Below, piece after piece: positions 1 through 10,996 of a DNA stretch of 64,000 nucleotides. Origin of the DNA: Chelonoidis abingdonii (lineage: Eukaryota; Chordata; Testudines; Testudinidae); NCBI RefSeq assembly GCF_003597395.2, contig NC_133769.1, positions 175,183,780 through 175,247,779 on the forward strand. Direction: 5' to 3'. A program made the position numbers and the translations under genes. Under the pieces are notes generated by a model. The model worked only from the letters and a program-made list of their open reading frames with translations, did not search any database and was not told where the DNA came from. Position 1 is the stretch's first letter. Every line of letters starts with the position of its first letter.

Positions 1-262
1 GGTTACTTCAGTATAACCTATGTCACTCAGATGTATAAATAAGCCACACCCGGGAGCTATGTAAATTATACCAATCTAAGCGCTTGTGTAGACAGGGCTA
101 TGTCAGCAGGAGAGCTTCTCCTGACAACATAGCTACCACCTCTCATGGAAGCAGGAATTATTAAGCTGCTGAGAGAGAGCTCTCTCCCATCAGCTCAGAG
201 CATTTCTGCCACAAGCGGTGCAGCTGCCCGCCCCCCCATAAGTGCTGTAGTGTAGATGTAGC
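1..262. mobile_element. Harbinger-type foldback MITE, right part
   Basis: Non-coding. The stretch carries two strong short hairpins, one at 101-126 (CAGGAGAGCTTCTCCTG core) and one at about 165-194 (GAGAGAGCTCTCTC core), and stops with GTAGTGTAGATGTAGC at 247-262. That end matches, as an inverted version, the TCTACACTAC-type termini seen on the elements at 48916, 56701, 57330 and 62587, so I read this as the right part of a palindromic non-autonomous element of the same superfamily. The left end lies outside the window. Harbinger assignment is from the terminal motif and my recollection of turtle MITEs, not from a transposase. Confidence 0.6.
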
Positions 263-1055
263 ATAATCCTGATTCAGATTAATGAGGTAGTTGACCCTCA
301 GCTGTCTCACATTCGGGCTAGATTCAGGAAGGGACAATGCACCCAAGATCATGTACTTCATCTGACTCAAGACACAGAAGATGAATTTGAGCAAGGAAAA
401 AAAGTTGGTGCAGTCCTTATTGATCTGATGATGGCCTACCACAGTGTGGCACATCGGTCTGACTGCCAAGATGCTGAGAATTATTCCCCGTAGGCTGATG
501 GCATGGTTCATCCAAGAAATGAGTAGCAACCAAAGTTTCATCCTGTAAATCAGGGAGAACATGAGTCATCTCTCTGCAAAGGCCTTCCACAAGGAGTAGT
601 TTTGGTTCCCCTTTTGTTCAATACAGTCTTCTTGAAACACAGGCAGAAAAATATGTGTATGCTGAAAACACCTGTGTTGCTGACACTGCAAATGACTCCC
701 AAAGGATTAAAGGGAATCGCAGCCAAGACATGAATACTTTGACCACTTATTTCCAGCAATGGAGACTATTTCTCAATGAAACCAAGACTGTGGCAACTAC
801 TTTCCACCTAACTAACTGTCTTGCCAATCAACCCATCTCAATCCATGTCCAAAGACAGCCTCTACCATCCCATTCAGTTGCCACATACATGGGAGTAAAA
901 TTCGATTGTAGCCTGGCATAACAGTCTCACCCAGAACATCTGAAAATGAAGATCTCATCCTGTAGCGCCTTGATTCAAAAATCTATCAGGAACCTCCTGG
1001 GGAGCAGACCACTGGTCCTTCACACATCCGTATTAGCCCTGATATTAGCTCCAAC
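263..1055 (+). mobile_element. Decayed LINE: reverse transcriptase domain (first part)
   Basis: Relic of a non-LTR retrotransposon reverse transcriptase, probably of the jockey/CR1 group. Across several broken frames the conserved blocks appear in order: FRKGQCTQDHVLHLT near 312-356, LIDLMMAYHSV near 421-452 (block A, normally with the first catalytic Asp in a DLTAAYD-like motif), IIPRRLMAWF near 480-510, a GVVLVPLLFN segment near 595-625 (block B), and YAENTC near 658-675 where the catalytic YADD should be. An open stretch 655-921 continues with MNTLTTYFQQWRLFLNETKT and YMGVKFDCSL, both typical of this family. The catalytic Asp pair is lost and stops and frameshifts are present, so it is inactive. 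The element is broken at 1055 by a hAT insertion and resumes at 1545. Confidence 0.8.
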
Positions 1056-1536
1056 CAATGTTTCCTCCAATTTTTCCCATCCATGTGTGGAATGGATTTT
1101 GCTATGTGCACCAGTATGGAGGTGATGTGTGGTGGGGGTGGTGCTGAGGGATTCAGAATGTGGGAGGTGGCTCAGGGCTGGGGCAGAGGGTTGGGGTGCA
1201 GGGGAGTGAGCTCTGGGGTGGGGCCAGAGCTAAGGAGTTCAGGATGCAGGAGGGGGCCCAGGGCTGGGGCTGAGGGTTGTGGTGTGGGAGAAGGGTGAGG
1301 GCTCTGGCTGGGGGAGATGCGCCTCTCCCCACTGCAGCCCCTGGGCTGGGAGAGTCCTCTCTCCCTGCCACAGCAGTGGAATTGGGAGGGAGAGGCATCT
1401 CTCCCCCCTGCAGCTTCGGAACTGGGAAGGAGGGGCGTCTCTCCTCACCGCAGCCCTGAGGCTGGGGTAATTAAGTGTGCAGCCCTTGGTAGCCTACTGC
1501 ACGGCTGTGCTGGTGCGTATCTTAGAGGTAGCTTAG
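1056..1536. mobile_element. Non-autonomous hAT element with GC-rich core
   Basis: A 481-bp insertion flanked by a perfect 8-bp target-site duplication, GCTCCAAC at 1048-1055 and 1537-1544. Eight bases is the hallmark of hAT transposases. The left end begins CAATGTTTCCTCCAATTTTT and the right end reads inward as CTAAGCTACCTCTAAG, giving imperfect terminal inverted repeats. The interior (about 1130-1470) is a degenerate G-rich repeat on the + strand (GGCTGGGG/GGGGTGCAGG units). It has no transposase and must have been mobilised in trans. It sits inside the decayed LINE and is therefore younger than it. The overlapping open frames here in both directions are an effect of GC-rich low-complexity sequence and are not genes. 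Confidence 0.88.
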
Positions 1537-1544
1537 GCTCCAAC

Positions 1545-2307
1545 TGAATACCGCTCTGTGGTCTGGAAGGATGTGATGCAGATGCCACAGTCAGCTTGTG
1601 AACGTGGAGCTGAATTCAGCCACTCATATAGTTAGTGAATGTTTGAACTATACATCAACCTTTGGGCTGTATGTGCTAGCACACATTGCTTTGCCAGGCC
1701 TTCAATGAGATGCCATTACTGTTAAGTCTACTTGCAGAATGGAGATACATGAAACCAACCTATTACCATCTCTAGTTGACTGATGCCCCATTCTCAAACA
1801 GGGAACAATACGCTGAGTCTACTTGAAGGGCTGATTGTATCCATGGGAGGAATGCCATTTCTGCGGTCTGGACTGTGACACCACAGCTGATTTCTTGACT
1901 CCCCTTTTCTATGGCAGCTCATGCACTCTTGGACAAGAGCACTAATGGCCCTTTGCCACGCATGGATGATCAGGGCTGCCAGAGAGCAGAAAAGTACATC
2001 CTTGCAGGGTGGAAGCATTGGTGGGAAAGAGAGCCTAATACATAAACTAAACTCAGGAGTCCATCATCGCACCTGCCTCCCTGTGCACTTGATCACAGAT
2101 CTGGGGCCAGATTCAACAGGCTATTCTCTGACTCAACCAGAGTTACCACAACCATGCAGCAGCTTAGCCTTGTTTCCTCCCCACTCTATCTTGAGTGCAG
2201 CATCAGAGACAATAGCTTATGTGGGGGAGAAGTGCACAACCTGGCATCTGGAGGGCAGTCTACAGTGCCTAGTCTCCCTTGATACAGAGCTTATCCTCTG
2301 GTTATAG
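1545..2307 (+). mobile_element. Decayed LINE: thumb and C-terminal end (second part)
   Basis: Continuation of the LINE broken at 1055. Directly after the hAT target duplication the sequence translates to EYRSVVW (family EYCAPVW), then LNSATHIVSECLN and VLAHIALPGL, which match the usual LNSTMRIVTGCL and VLANIAPP blocks in changing frames. The last block is an open frame ending at a stop at 2307: SETIAYVGEKC, LEGSLQCLVSLDTELILWL, equivalent to the C-terminal QTMxHIVxxCP...LEGGLxxLHxxxxxAIxWL segment of these proteins. An open frame 1921-2307 (128 codons) covers only this tail and is not a separate gene. Joining the two parts gives roughly the C-terminal half of one LINE ORF2, without its endonuclease domain. 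Confidence 0.72.
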
Positions 2308-2670
2308 AACGTAGACATTGAGCTCTGGTGTCTGTATATGAGAGAGAGAGAATTTGAAAGGGGATTATAAAATTGCCTGGCATATATGTAGTCAGTTAAT
2401 ATTTCCAGTTCTGTTGCTTACCATTCACAACTACGGGAGACATCCAGAAGTAGGTAAGAATGACTCCATGGATTAGGACCTCTATACTCGTTATGGGCTG
2501 GTTAGGAAGTACTTATTATTCACAAGCAAAGAGAACAATTTGAAATTCAAGTAAGTCGCAGCAAGTGCCTAACAAAGAACACCAGGCAGCTAGCCAGCTT
2601 TATATTCACTACTGCATTAGTCTGATGTGTCAAAGATTTTTTGCTCTGGTGCCTCTCCCCGTGCCCCAAC
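2308..2670. other. No gene seen
   Basis: Probable 3' flank or untranslated tail of the preceding LINE, then anonymous AT-rich DNA with a short (GA)n run near 2340. No coding or repeat call can be supported. Confidence 0.6.
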
Positions 2671-2764
2671 CACTTGATACATTTGAATTTTCTGTAGGTG
2701 GGATGTTGATAAAAAGCCACTTGATACATTTGAATTTTCTGTAGGTGGGATGTTGATAAAAATG
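2671..2764 (+). repeat. Near-perfect 47-bp tandem duplication
   Basis: Two adjacent copies, 2671-2717 and 2718-2764, each starting CACTTGATACATTTGAATTT and containing GTAGGTGGGATGTTGATAAA. I see no mismatch over the first 45 bases. In DNA where all other repeats are strongly diverged, this identity suggests a recent duplication or an assembly/haplotype artefact. Confidence 0.92.
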
Positions 2765-3659
2765 AATTAGAATGAGGGGGAAAAATTCAATAGTGTTTTA
2801 AAAGTTTCCTACAGATTTTCTAGAATGAAGATTTTAGTACCTCATAGTGAAAGAAATTATTTAGCAAGGCATGACTTGGGAACAAAGCAAAAGCCACGCC
2901 AGGTTTTCCTTCAAACGAACAAAGGTTTAAGCTTTAGTGAATTATTTGCTTAGGCCAAATTATTTCAAAAGGCTGGCACATGTGCTTGGAGTCTTTAGAA
3001 CTTCATCTGCAATTTTCTCAGGTCCTCAAAGTAAGAGCAAGGTGAAATTATGCTGTATTGTACAGGGATATTTTTTAAAAATGCTGGTAATGCTGATGCT
3101 GTTAGAATGTTCTGCATAAAGATTTAGACCTTGGATGACAGAGCAGATTTATGCTGCTTTACAGAATTTTCTCTTTTGTGATCATTGATCTCAGCAGATA
3201 GCTAGCTCTTTTTATATAATTTATGTCAGAGCTATTATCGATATAGACATACTACACTGAAAAAGATGAGAAAGGTGCCATCTTTGTATCCTCGATGACA
3301 AACTTGATGAACCACATTCTGGATATAGGGTTGAGATGGATTAATGATAAGCATTTCTGAGATTCCCTGGAGTCATATATTCTAACCCTTGCAGATTTAA
3401 CTAAGCCTGTCATCATTTGAATTGGCGTAAACTGAGTGCTACTTAAAACAGCTGTTGTTGTATTGGTAAAAGTTGGTGCAAGTCTATGCCTATAGTTAGG
3501 CACTCAAATCCAGATTTAGCCTAATTTTCATAAATGCTGAAAATCCAGCTGCAAACAAAGTCAATGACATTTGGTCATGCTTACTACCTCTGAAAAACAG
3601 ATCACTTACATATGGATGCAAAATATAGATATGGGATCCTGACTTTAGGCTCCTAGGTT
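2765..3659. other. No gene seen
   Basis: Anonymous AT-rich sequence. Short open frames (2937-3119, 3252-3503 reverse) have no recognisable domain and no coding character. The end (about 3620-3660) resembles the old palindromic repeat family of this window (CCTGACTTTAGGCTCCTAGG). Confidence 0.6.
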
Positions 3660-3667
3660 TGAAATTC

Positions 3668-4974
3668 CAGGGCCACTCAGAGGATTCAGGGGGCCTGTGG
3701 CAAAACAATTTCAGGGGCCCCATCCAAAAAAAAGTTGTAATACCATAGTATGTGCTTGGAAATGTAAAACATAACCAGTGAAATACATTTAAAATTAATT
3801 TTAATAATTTGAAAATACACAAAATACGTTATTTAAAAACATTAAATGCTTTAATGGTATGTATACATTTGCAATTACATAATAGGTGATGGTTGGTGAC
3901 AATGGGCTGTTGCTGCCTGGGGGGTGACAATGCTGTTGCCCAGGGCTGGGTGGGGAGCTGGGCTCTGTGTTGGGGGATGCCCAGTTCACAGGGGCTGGGC
4001 TCAGATCTGTGGGGGATGGGGTCAAGGAGTGCTCAGCTCAGAGGGGCTGTGCTCAGAGCTGGGGGTCAGGGCTGTGTGGGGATGGGGTAAGGGGGTGTCT
4101 GGCTCAGAGGGGCTGGGCTCGGAGCTAGGGGTCAGGGATGGGGGGATGGGGTCAAGGGGTGTCCTGCTCAGAGGGGCTGTGCTCAGAGCTGGGGGTCAGG
4201 GCTATGGGGGGATAGGGTCGGGGGGCATCCGGCTCAGAGCTAGAGGTCAGGGATGGGGGGATGGAGTCAGGGGGTGTCCTGCTCAGAGGGGCTGTGCTCA
4301 GAGTTGGAGGTCAGGGTTGGGGGGGATAGGATCAGGGGGTGTACGGCTCAGAGGGGCTGGGCTCAAAGTTGGAGGTCAGGGCTGTGGGGGGCGAGGGGCA
4401 GGGGTTGCCCACTCAGAGAGGCTTATCATGCTGCTTATTCTTGCCTCCCTCCTCTCCCGGAGCCTCAGTGTGCCACATCCAGGAGCTGCCCTGGATAGTG
4501 CTTTAGTGGCCTGGCTCCATGGGACCTGAACTCCTGCCTGTCGGCTGCAGCTCGCAGTCCCGCCCTCTGACCACGCAGCTCCGAGCAGGCTGGAACTCAG
4601 GCCCCGCCCGAGTCACGCCACTTTAACTCTCTCCAGGGATGCTCCAGGGTTACCACTGCCTCTCCCCTCTCTCAGAGCCTCAGTGTGCCGCATCCAGGAG
4701 CTACCCTGGTCCCTGGACAGCACTGCAGTGACCTGGCTCTGGCAGGACCGAGCTTGCAGCCCTGCCCCCTTACCACACGGCTCTCAGCAGGTGGAGCTCA
4801 GGCCCCAGCGGAGTCACGCCACTTTAGCGCTGTCCAGGGCCGCTTTTGGATGCGGCGCGCTCAGGCGCCGGGGGATATGGGGATTCAGAGGTGGGGGGAG
4901 CCTCTGACGTTCTCATAGGGGCCCCTGTGAGGCCTGGGGCAAATTGACCCACTTGCCTCCCCTGGGAGGCCCTG
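3668..4974. mobile_element. 1.3-kb non-autonomous hAT element with minisatellite core
   Basis: A 1307-bp insertion flanked by a perfect 8-bp duplication, TGAAATTC at 3660-3667 and 4975-4982. The ends are inverted: CAGGGCC at 3668 and GGCCCTG at 4968-4974, with further subterminal symmetry (GGGGCCC, CAATTT/AAATTG). Both features are those of hAT transposons. There is no transposase. The interior has an AT-rich left third (to about 3900), a G-rich minisatellite (about 3950-4420) and then a GC-rich block in which a segment beginning GAGCCTCAGTGTGCC occurs twice, at about 4457 and 4676 (spacing near 219 bp). The 201-codon open frame 3924-4529 lies wholly in this G-rich material and is not a gene. 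Confidence 0.88.
3950..4420 (+). repeat. G-rich minisatellite inside the hAT element
   Basis: About seven imperfect units of roughly 55-65 bp, each made of a GGCTCAGAGGGGCTG phrase, a GAGCTGGGGGTCAGGG phrase and a GATGGGGTCAGGGGGTGTC phrase. Units differ by small substitutions and indels. One unit (about 4210-4260) is shortened. Runs of four to seven G recur regularly on the + strand, so G-quadruplex formation is plausible but not shown. Confidence 0.85.
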
Positions 4975-5224
4975 TGAAATTCTTGTCCCAAATGTCTTTG
5001 AAATGTAACTTAAACTGAAGCTTCATCTGCTCTAGGACAGTAAAATTTAGGATTCCATCTAACTGTCTCTTAGACTCCAGGTTTAGATGGACCACAGAGC
5101 TGGCTTCATGATGTAGCCTATAGGACTAACCTGCTTGCTTACAAATATACATCTTTTCTTATAGTTTAAGTATTGTAATAGGTTTATAGATTTATATTAA
5201 AAATAAGTTTGGCTGTAATGCAAA

Positions 5225-5295
5225 CAGGGCTTTGGAGCTGTGCTCCAGCTCCACTCCAGCTCCAGAGCTGCTCCGGGCCCCGCTCTAAAGCCCTG
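5225..5295. mobile_element. 71-bp hAT miniature element
   Basis: Starts CAGGGCTTTGGAGC and ends GCTCTAAAGCCCTG, near-perfect terminal inverted repeats, flanked by an 8-bp duplication with one mismatch (AATGCAAA at 5217-5224, AATGCACA at 5296-5303). The inside is a run of CTCCAGCTCC-type repeats. Probably an internally deleted copy of a longer hAT element. Confidence 0.82.
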
Positions 5296-6880
5296 AATGC
5301 ACAAACCTACAGGCCAAAAACCTGCATGTTAAGCTAAAGCAAAGTTAGCATATCTTTATCCTGTGCCCTTTTACCCAGAAAGCAAAGTTGACTTTTTATC
5401 TTGTTTTTCCTATACCCAAATAGATAAAGTACCTACGCCTATGGCCTTTTATTTAGACCAGTAGACAATGGAAAATGGCATAGGGTTTTTTTCAGTGTTG
5501 TACCCAAGGACTTAACAAGTACACCACAAGAGACTGGTGTGCGTACATACCTGTCATCGATATGCACATACATACTAGCCTATGGGGTAAGTGTACACTA
5601 ACATTTCTGTGGGTGAGGAATGATATTTGGGCATAAGAAGAAGGATTTCTGGCATTTGCTCTATAAAAGAAGTGACCCACCTCAATAGAGTGCTCCATTC
5701 TCATTTTATTCCATCTCCATTTCTCCCTTTACTCTATTCTCACTTACTTAATCTAGTTCTACTCTATCTGTCTACGATGAATGCTGCTCTTAGTAGGCTA
5801 TACTTGTTCTTCTTAAACTTTAAGTTTCAAAGGAACTAGGCTAAGCTTGGTTTCCCTAAGTTTTATTCTTTGTTTATTAAGTTTTGATTTTAAGTTTAAA
5901 TTAGTCAAGTAAACCCTAAGTTTGCGTTAATAGCTTGTAGCATTAGTTTCTTCTAAGCACTGCGTCCCTCATTCAAGAATTGAGAAACCTGAACTGCAAG
6001 GCTGATTCTGTGTCTCTTACCACCAGGTTATCAAGGAAAGGTGTGAGTATATTAACCAAAGCTTTGTTGCATATAATACTATATGATCATATGTATTTTT
6101 CAAATAGCAGTAATGCAATTGTAACTTTGTAACTCTGATTATTTTACCATTAACTTACTATTCTTGATTTTCATAAAAAAAGTCTTTAAGGCTATCCTGT
6201 CATACCCCTGAGGGTCCTTTATAAATTCTGAGGAGCCTGATTCAGAACAAGAACTTTTATCTTCTGATCAAACAGATTGATGTGCCTAAAACCCATACTA
6301 TTAATATTAATTATTAATAATCATCAATATTATTAATTAATAAAATAAAACAAATTAAATTCCCATATTATCCAAATTAATATTATCAGTACACCCTAAA
6401 TCAGTGACTTCTGTATTGGTAAAATACTATGAGTTTAAAATAATAGTAGGATAAATCAAACTGGCAGACCAGAAGAGGGACAATTATAATAATGAAGGCA
6501 AGCGGAGATGACATTTCAACAGAGGAGCACTAGAGAGAGAAAGTGAGCCTGGAGTAAGCAATATTTTGGAATCATCCAGGTACATTGACTGTTTAGTGAC
6601 CCAACTTAGGGATCCAACAAGTGCAAAGTAGTCTGCAGTTGTTCAAGCCATATTCTTGTCTGCTTACCATAACTAGAGAAAGTAACCATTTAAGATTAAT
6701 TTGTACAACATTAAACAATTGAGATTGTATTACTATTTGTCTGAGGAAATAAATAAAGTGCTTCAGATATATACATTTGGTTTAGATACTCAAACATTCA
6801 GTGGGATGTCCAGAGGTGATCAAGCTGTGAGGATTTAATTTTTTGAAAACAAATTGGAACAGACTGTGTCTATCCCCTTT
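5296..6880. other. Unassigned; possible old LTR with TATA box near 5662
   Basis: About 5310-6040 reads like an LTR: a TATA-like CTATAAAAG at 5661-5669 followed by a T/C-rich untranslated-like tract and repeated TTTAAGTTT/CCTAAGTTT phrases. I could not find matching ends or a target duplication, so this is only a suggestion. From 6295 to about 6365 there is an ATTA/TAAT low-complexity stretch. No coding exon was recognised. Confidence 0.35.
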
Positions 6881-7610
6881 TGATGGGGCATCTGCCCCAC
6901 ATTGGTGGAGAAAGGGTAAAAAGCAGTTCTGGGGAGGCTGCACAGCTGACAGCCAATCAGAGAGAGGCTGCAAGGAGCAGCCAATAAGGGAAGAGCAGGC
7001 CCATATATAAAGAGAGCTGCAGAACAGAGGGAACATTTCCCTTTTGGGAGAAAGATTGGGTCCCTGAAGGGCTACAGGCACTGCCAGCACCCTGGATAGA
7101 GCAGTGCTGGGGTGGGTCAGGGGAGTGAGAGAGAGCTCCAGCCTGACTGGCTGAAATCCTGGGTGCTAGGGCTATAGGGAAGTGGCCCAGGAAAATGGAT
7201 GGTGGGGGTTGAAGGAGATGCAGCATGTGGCTGCAGCCTAGAGGATCCCTGAGTTGGAACCTGGACTAGTGGGCAGGCCTGGGTCTCCCCCCACTGCCTT
7301 GCCCCTGAGGGGAGTGGCCAGGGAAGTGATGCATTGAAGCAAATGGCTAGAACCATGGGCTGCAGTTGGCCACAGAGACAAGTGGCTGGACAGAGGACTG
7401 CTGTTCCCCCGGAAGTGAAGGAGAATGAAATGGAGCACGGCCAGAGAGTTGCCTCCTGAAGAGGACGCCATGATCCTTGAGGTGATGTGGGTCTGGAGGA
7501 GAAGTAACCATGGCGAGACTCCACTGGAGGAGGGCGCCCTGCAAAAAGATAGAGCTAATTCCCAGATTGACCAACAAGAGGTGCCACAATGGTGAGTCCC
7601 ACCCCTTACA
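6881..7610 (+). mobile_element. Solo LTR of an endogenous retrovirus-like element
   Basis: A 730-bp stretch starting TGATGGGGCATCTGCCCC and ending CCCCTTACA, flanked by a probable 5-bp duplication with one mismatch (CCTTT at 6876-6880, CCTCT at 7611-7615). Promoter-like boxes lie in the expected order for a U3 region on the + strand: AGCCAATCAG at 6951-6960, GCCAATAAGG at 6980-6989, and a TATA box (ATATATAAAG) at 7003-7012, then a GC-rich leader. No internal gag/pol/env sequence lies on either side, so it is a solo LTR left by recombination. Open frames on the reverse strand within it (7117-7524 and others) are chance frames. Confidence 0.72.
7004..7012 (+). promoter_or_regulatory. TATA box of the solo LTR
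   Basis: TATATAAAG lies about 50 bp and 20 bp downstream of two CCAAT motifs (6953-6957 and 6981-6985). The spacing is typical of a retroviral U3 promoter. Whether it is still active cannot be told from sequence. Confidence 0.55.
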
Positions 7611-9340
7611 CCTCTTTAGTGATGCCCTTATCCCTTCTTGCAAAAAGTACCCATTTACTGATGAATTTCAAGCTTATCTTTCACTTCCTGATAACACACT
7701 CTCTAGCTAAACACAGGAGGAAAAGAAAGCTCTCAGATACAACTATTTCATTTAGAAGGTTATGGAATATGGCAAAAGTAAAAACAAAGTGACTTCTTCA
7801 TCATTTGCATATATTGACACACCTCCCACATAAACACACACTTCCACTCCTTTCAGAATTCTAGTTTTGTTAATGTCCACCATATTAAGACATCCATTTG
7901 CTATAGTTTCAGTCACCTTTCTCTCTCTCCCATGTTGTTTTCACCTAGAGTCAGATTTGACAAACACCAACTACCAAGCACAGTGCTTTCTACTGAAAAT
8001 AGTCTTTTTGAGGACAAAGGGACTGCTCACATAGACAGTAGCAAACCGAATAGCAAGTGACTGCCAAACTTGGAGCATTTATTTAACAGCCATCAATCAG
8101 CTACATGACTAGTGCATAATTTTTATTCTGAAGTCACTTTGATCCTCTAAAACATTTATCTAGTCCAGTGACAAGATAAAAAAAGATGACTAAACACAAT
8201 AAACTGAAAGCCAGTATCTGCCAAAGTGATCCATATAACCGCCCCAGATCTCTCTTGTCCTAAGTAGGAGGAAACTAGTGATAATCCCACACATCATGTT
8301 GTAATTAGTGTTAGTACATGCTGAATTAATAGGGACCACTGTAGATTAAATGTGAAGTGTGAAAAGCAAAGCTGCATTCTGTCCTCATTCAGTTCCATCC
8401 CCTCCCATCCACCTGCATGAAGGGGGAACTGCTCTGAGGAGCTTGCTTCCCCTCCCATGCTGCCACACTCATGATGCAGGTAGCCGACACAGGGTGTTAC
8501 GGGGCATCTTGTACAACACTGCCACAGTAGTCTGGACACAATTTGTCCCACTGTTTAAAATATAGTGTGGATATCTTCATAAAAGCACAGGATCAGTTGA
8601 TCCAGGGAAGCAATGAGTAAATAGAAATAGCCTGCATTGTGGGAACATTAAAACAATAGGTAAGGTGTCCTGCATGCTTCTACTACTGAACTGTCAAGTT
8701 CAAGGTCAGTTAAAAAACAGTTAAATTGTACCACTGTTTCCTAGGAATACCAGCTGCTGCAGTAACTACTTATGTTGAATATTTAACCACCTGACTTACA
8801 GATCTGGATTTAGTGATGTTCTGACAAGGTCCTTTATCTCTCATCCTTTCATCACTCAAGGTGTAAGACAGGCAAGACGAAGTGTGGGAAAAGAGGCAGC
8901 CAGAATACATTAAGAGCCTACAGAAATACAAACTGCAAGAATAGTAAGGATATGTAAATAAGCATGTTTGACTCCTTAATTCTGGAGTGGAGTCCAGCAT
9001 GAGAAAATCCTCTGAAGTGAATGGTGGAATAGTATTGGTTGGGTAACTGAAAATGAAGGACTGAAAGGAGTCTCTATCTGATCTGCTTTTGTGCAAGCAT
9101 CTATATTTTTTTTGTTACACAGAGTTTTTGTAACACACTAACACCTGAATGTGCAACTAATATTACTGTGTGTGCCTGGCAATATATTGTTCATTTTAAA
9201 TTCTCCAGATGCTACATGGACTTTTTGCATATAAATTTTGCCAAGGGAAAATACTAAAAATGTGCATGCAGGTATCTGCAGACACAAAAATGCATGTAAC
9301 AAACAGGCCAGGTTTAACCTACATCAAACTACAGGTAGTA
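7611..9340. other. No gene seen
   Basis: Unassigned DNA without a recognisable domain, splice-flanked open frame or clear repeat boundary. The small open frames on both strands have ordinary random composition. Confidence 0.6.
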
Positions 9341-9346
9341 TAATTT

Positions 9347-9490
9347 AAAATGAAGTGTGGTCCAGGGGATAAGCTGTGGACCTGAGAGTCCAGAAGCCGA
9401 TGTTCTACCCCTGGCTTTGCTGTTGACCTTGGCAAGGCACTCTATGATTCGGTTTCCCCATTTGGAAAATTGGGATAATATTTGCCTCTT
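9347..9490 (+). mobile_element. MIR-type tRNA-derived SINE
   Basis: Aligns by eye to the MIR consensus: GTGGTCCAGGGGATAAGC start (A-box region), GAGAGTCCAGAAGCC, a B-box-like GTTCTACCCCTGGC, then GACCTTGGCAAGGCAC and the signature CGGTTTCCCCATTTGGAAAA core followed by TGGGATAATA. This is an old amniote CORE-SINE relic. The overlapping open frames 9442-9711 and 9482-9775 are by-products. Confidence 0.85.
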
Positions 9491-10996
9491 CTCAGACAAA
9501 CCAATGACAAGTACTCATTAGGAAACATGGTTTCCTGGCTTTTTACATTTTCAAGCCAGAATTTGGGCTGCTGTGGTTGTACAAAGGAGCCAGAAATCAG
9601 CCAGATCTCCTTAGCTGGGGATACCTTTGCATGGGGAAGCCCCCTGAGCTGGTTTAAAGTCAACAATTTGCTAGCTGCTATGCCACAGCCCCCTGCTGCG
9701 GCATCTGGCACTCTCCAGTTGGCAGATGGCCCTTGGGAGACAATTCTAAACCAGCATACTTCAGAACATCAATGAAGCAGCACTCAAGAACACCCAGGCA
9801 GGAAGATCACTGGCTCCATAATCAGGCGAGTACAACTGGTTCCTTTGCAGTTCCTCCCCTGCACCCCAGCTAGCTAGTGAGCACAGCACCTCAGTGATTT
9901 TTCAGCAGCTTTCATGAAGTTGTAACATAAGGGCCATATTTATTTGTGTGACTACTTCATAGCCCGTGAAGGGTGTGTTCATTGTAACATTTGTGTGAAG
10001 TGAACTTGGCACTCCTGGGGTCCTCTGTCCATCTGCCTTGGCAGCATCTAATATGACCTGTAGCAATTTACTTTAAATTGAACCTGATAGTAATGACATT
10101 TTATTTTAAGTAATACAGTGAATGAGAGAACTGCTAACCATTACTTTAAAGTACATTAACTGAGGTATTTATAACATAGAATTGCTCATTTTAATTTTAA
10201 TAATATTAGTTTTCAAATTGATTAGTAACATTTTACTAAAAAAGAATCACAGACTTAGAAATGTTTGTTAATTATTCCAATTCCATAATCAACCAATGTC
10301 TAAGAGTTGATCTTACTATTTCCATCCTATTTCTTGCTTTGAGGTACTGTACAAATAATTTGATTGCATTCTTTTTTTATAGAAACTTTGTCCCTACTTT
10401 GAATAAAAACCAAATTCATCATTTGTTCCTGTGGATGGTGGTTTTTTACAAAACCAGGTCACACAGTCTTATCCCAAGCATTGTATGGTTCTAGCTGTAA
10501 CCACTCAGGAAAATGGTATGAGGGTCACTCTGGACAGCTCAGTGAAAAACATCTGCTCAATGTGCAGCAGCTGTCAAAAAAGCCAAGCAAAACATTAATT
10601 GGATGGAAAATAATGCTGAAAATATGTTAACGTCACTACACAGGTAAATGGTGCACCTGTACCTGCAATACTATGTTCAGTTCTAATCACGCTGCCTCTG
10701 AAAGAGCTATAGCTGTAATATTAAAGGTTTAGTATAAGGGTTTCAAAGAGTCTGTAGTAAAGGCCAAATTAACCTTGGGTAAAAACATCATTGATAAGGG
10801 GCAAACTTTATAGCCTTCTCCAACTGCACAGCTGCAGAATGTGCCCTTTTTTGTTTGCAAAATTAAATACTGCATTTAAAGATAACAGATTTTACTTCTT
10901 AATTAGGAAATCCATTTTATGCATTCTGTACTCTGTCAATTAACTTGTATCTCTGTGCATTCCTATTATGACCATCTCCTAAGATATTTATCTCAG
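9491..10996. other. No gene seen
   Basis: AT-rich anonymous sequence. No exon, RNA gene or well-bounded repeat could be supported. Confidence 0.6.

Noticed and set aside
161..562. 133-codon frame on the minus strand
   Set aside because: Runs across a MITE end and antisense to the LINE reverse transcriptase, which explains the sequence better.
3924..4529. 201-codon open frame, the longest in the window
   Set aside because: It lies wholly in the G-rich minisatellite core of a hAT element. The strand lacks T-rich stop codons, so long frames arise by chance; the product is Gly/Arg/Leu-rich low-complexity text with no domain.
7117..7524. 135-codon frame on the minus strand
   Set aside because: Antisense frame inside the solo LTR 6881-7610; GC-rich region with overlapping frames in other phases.
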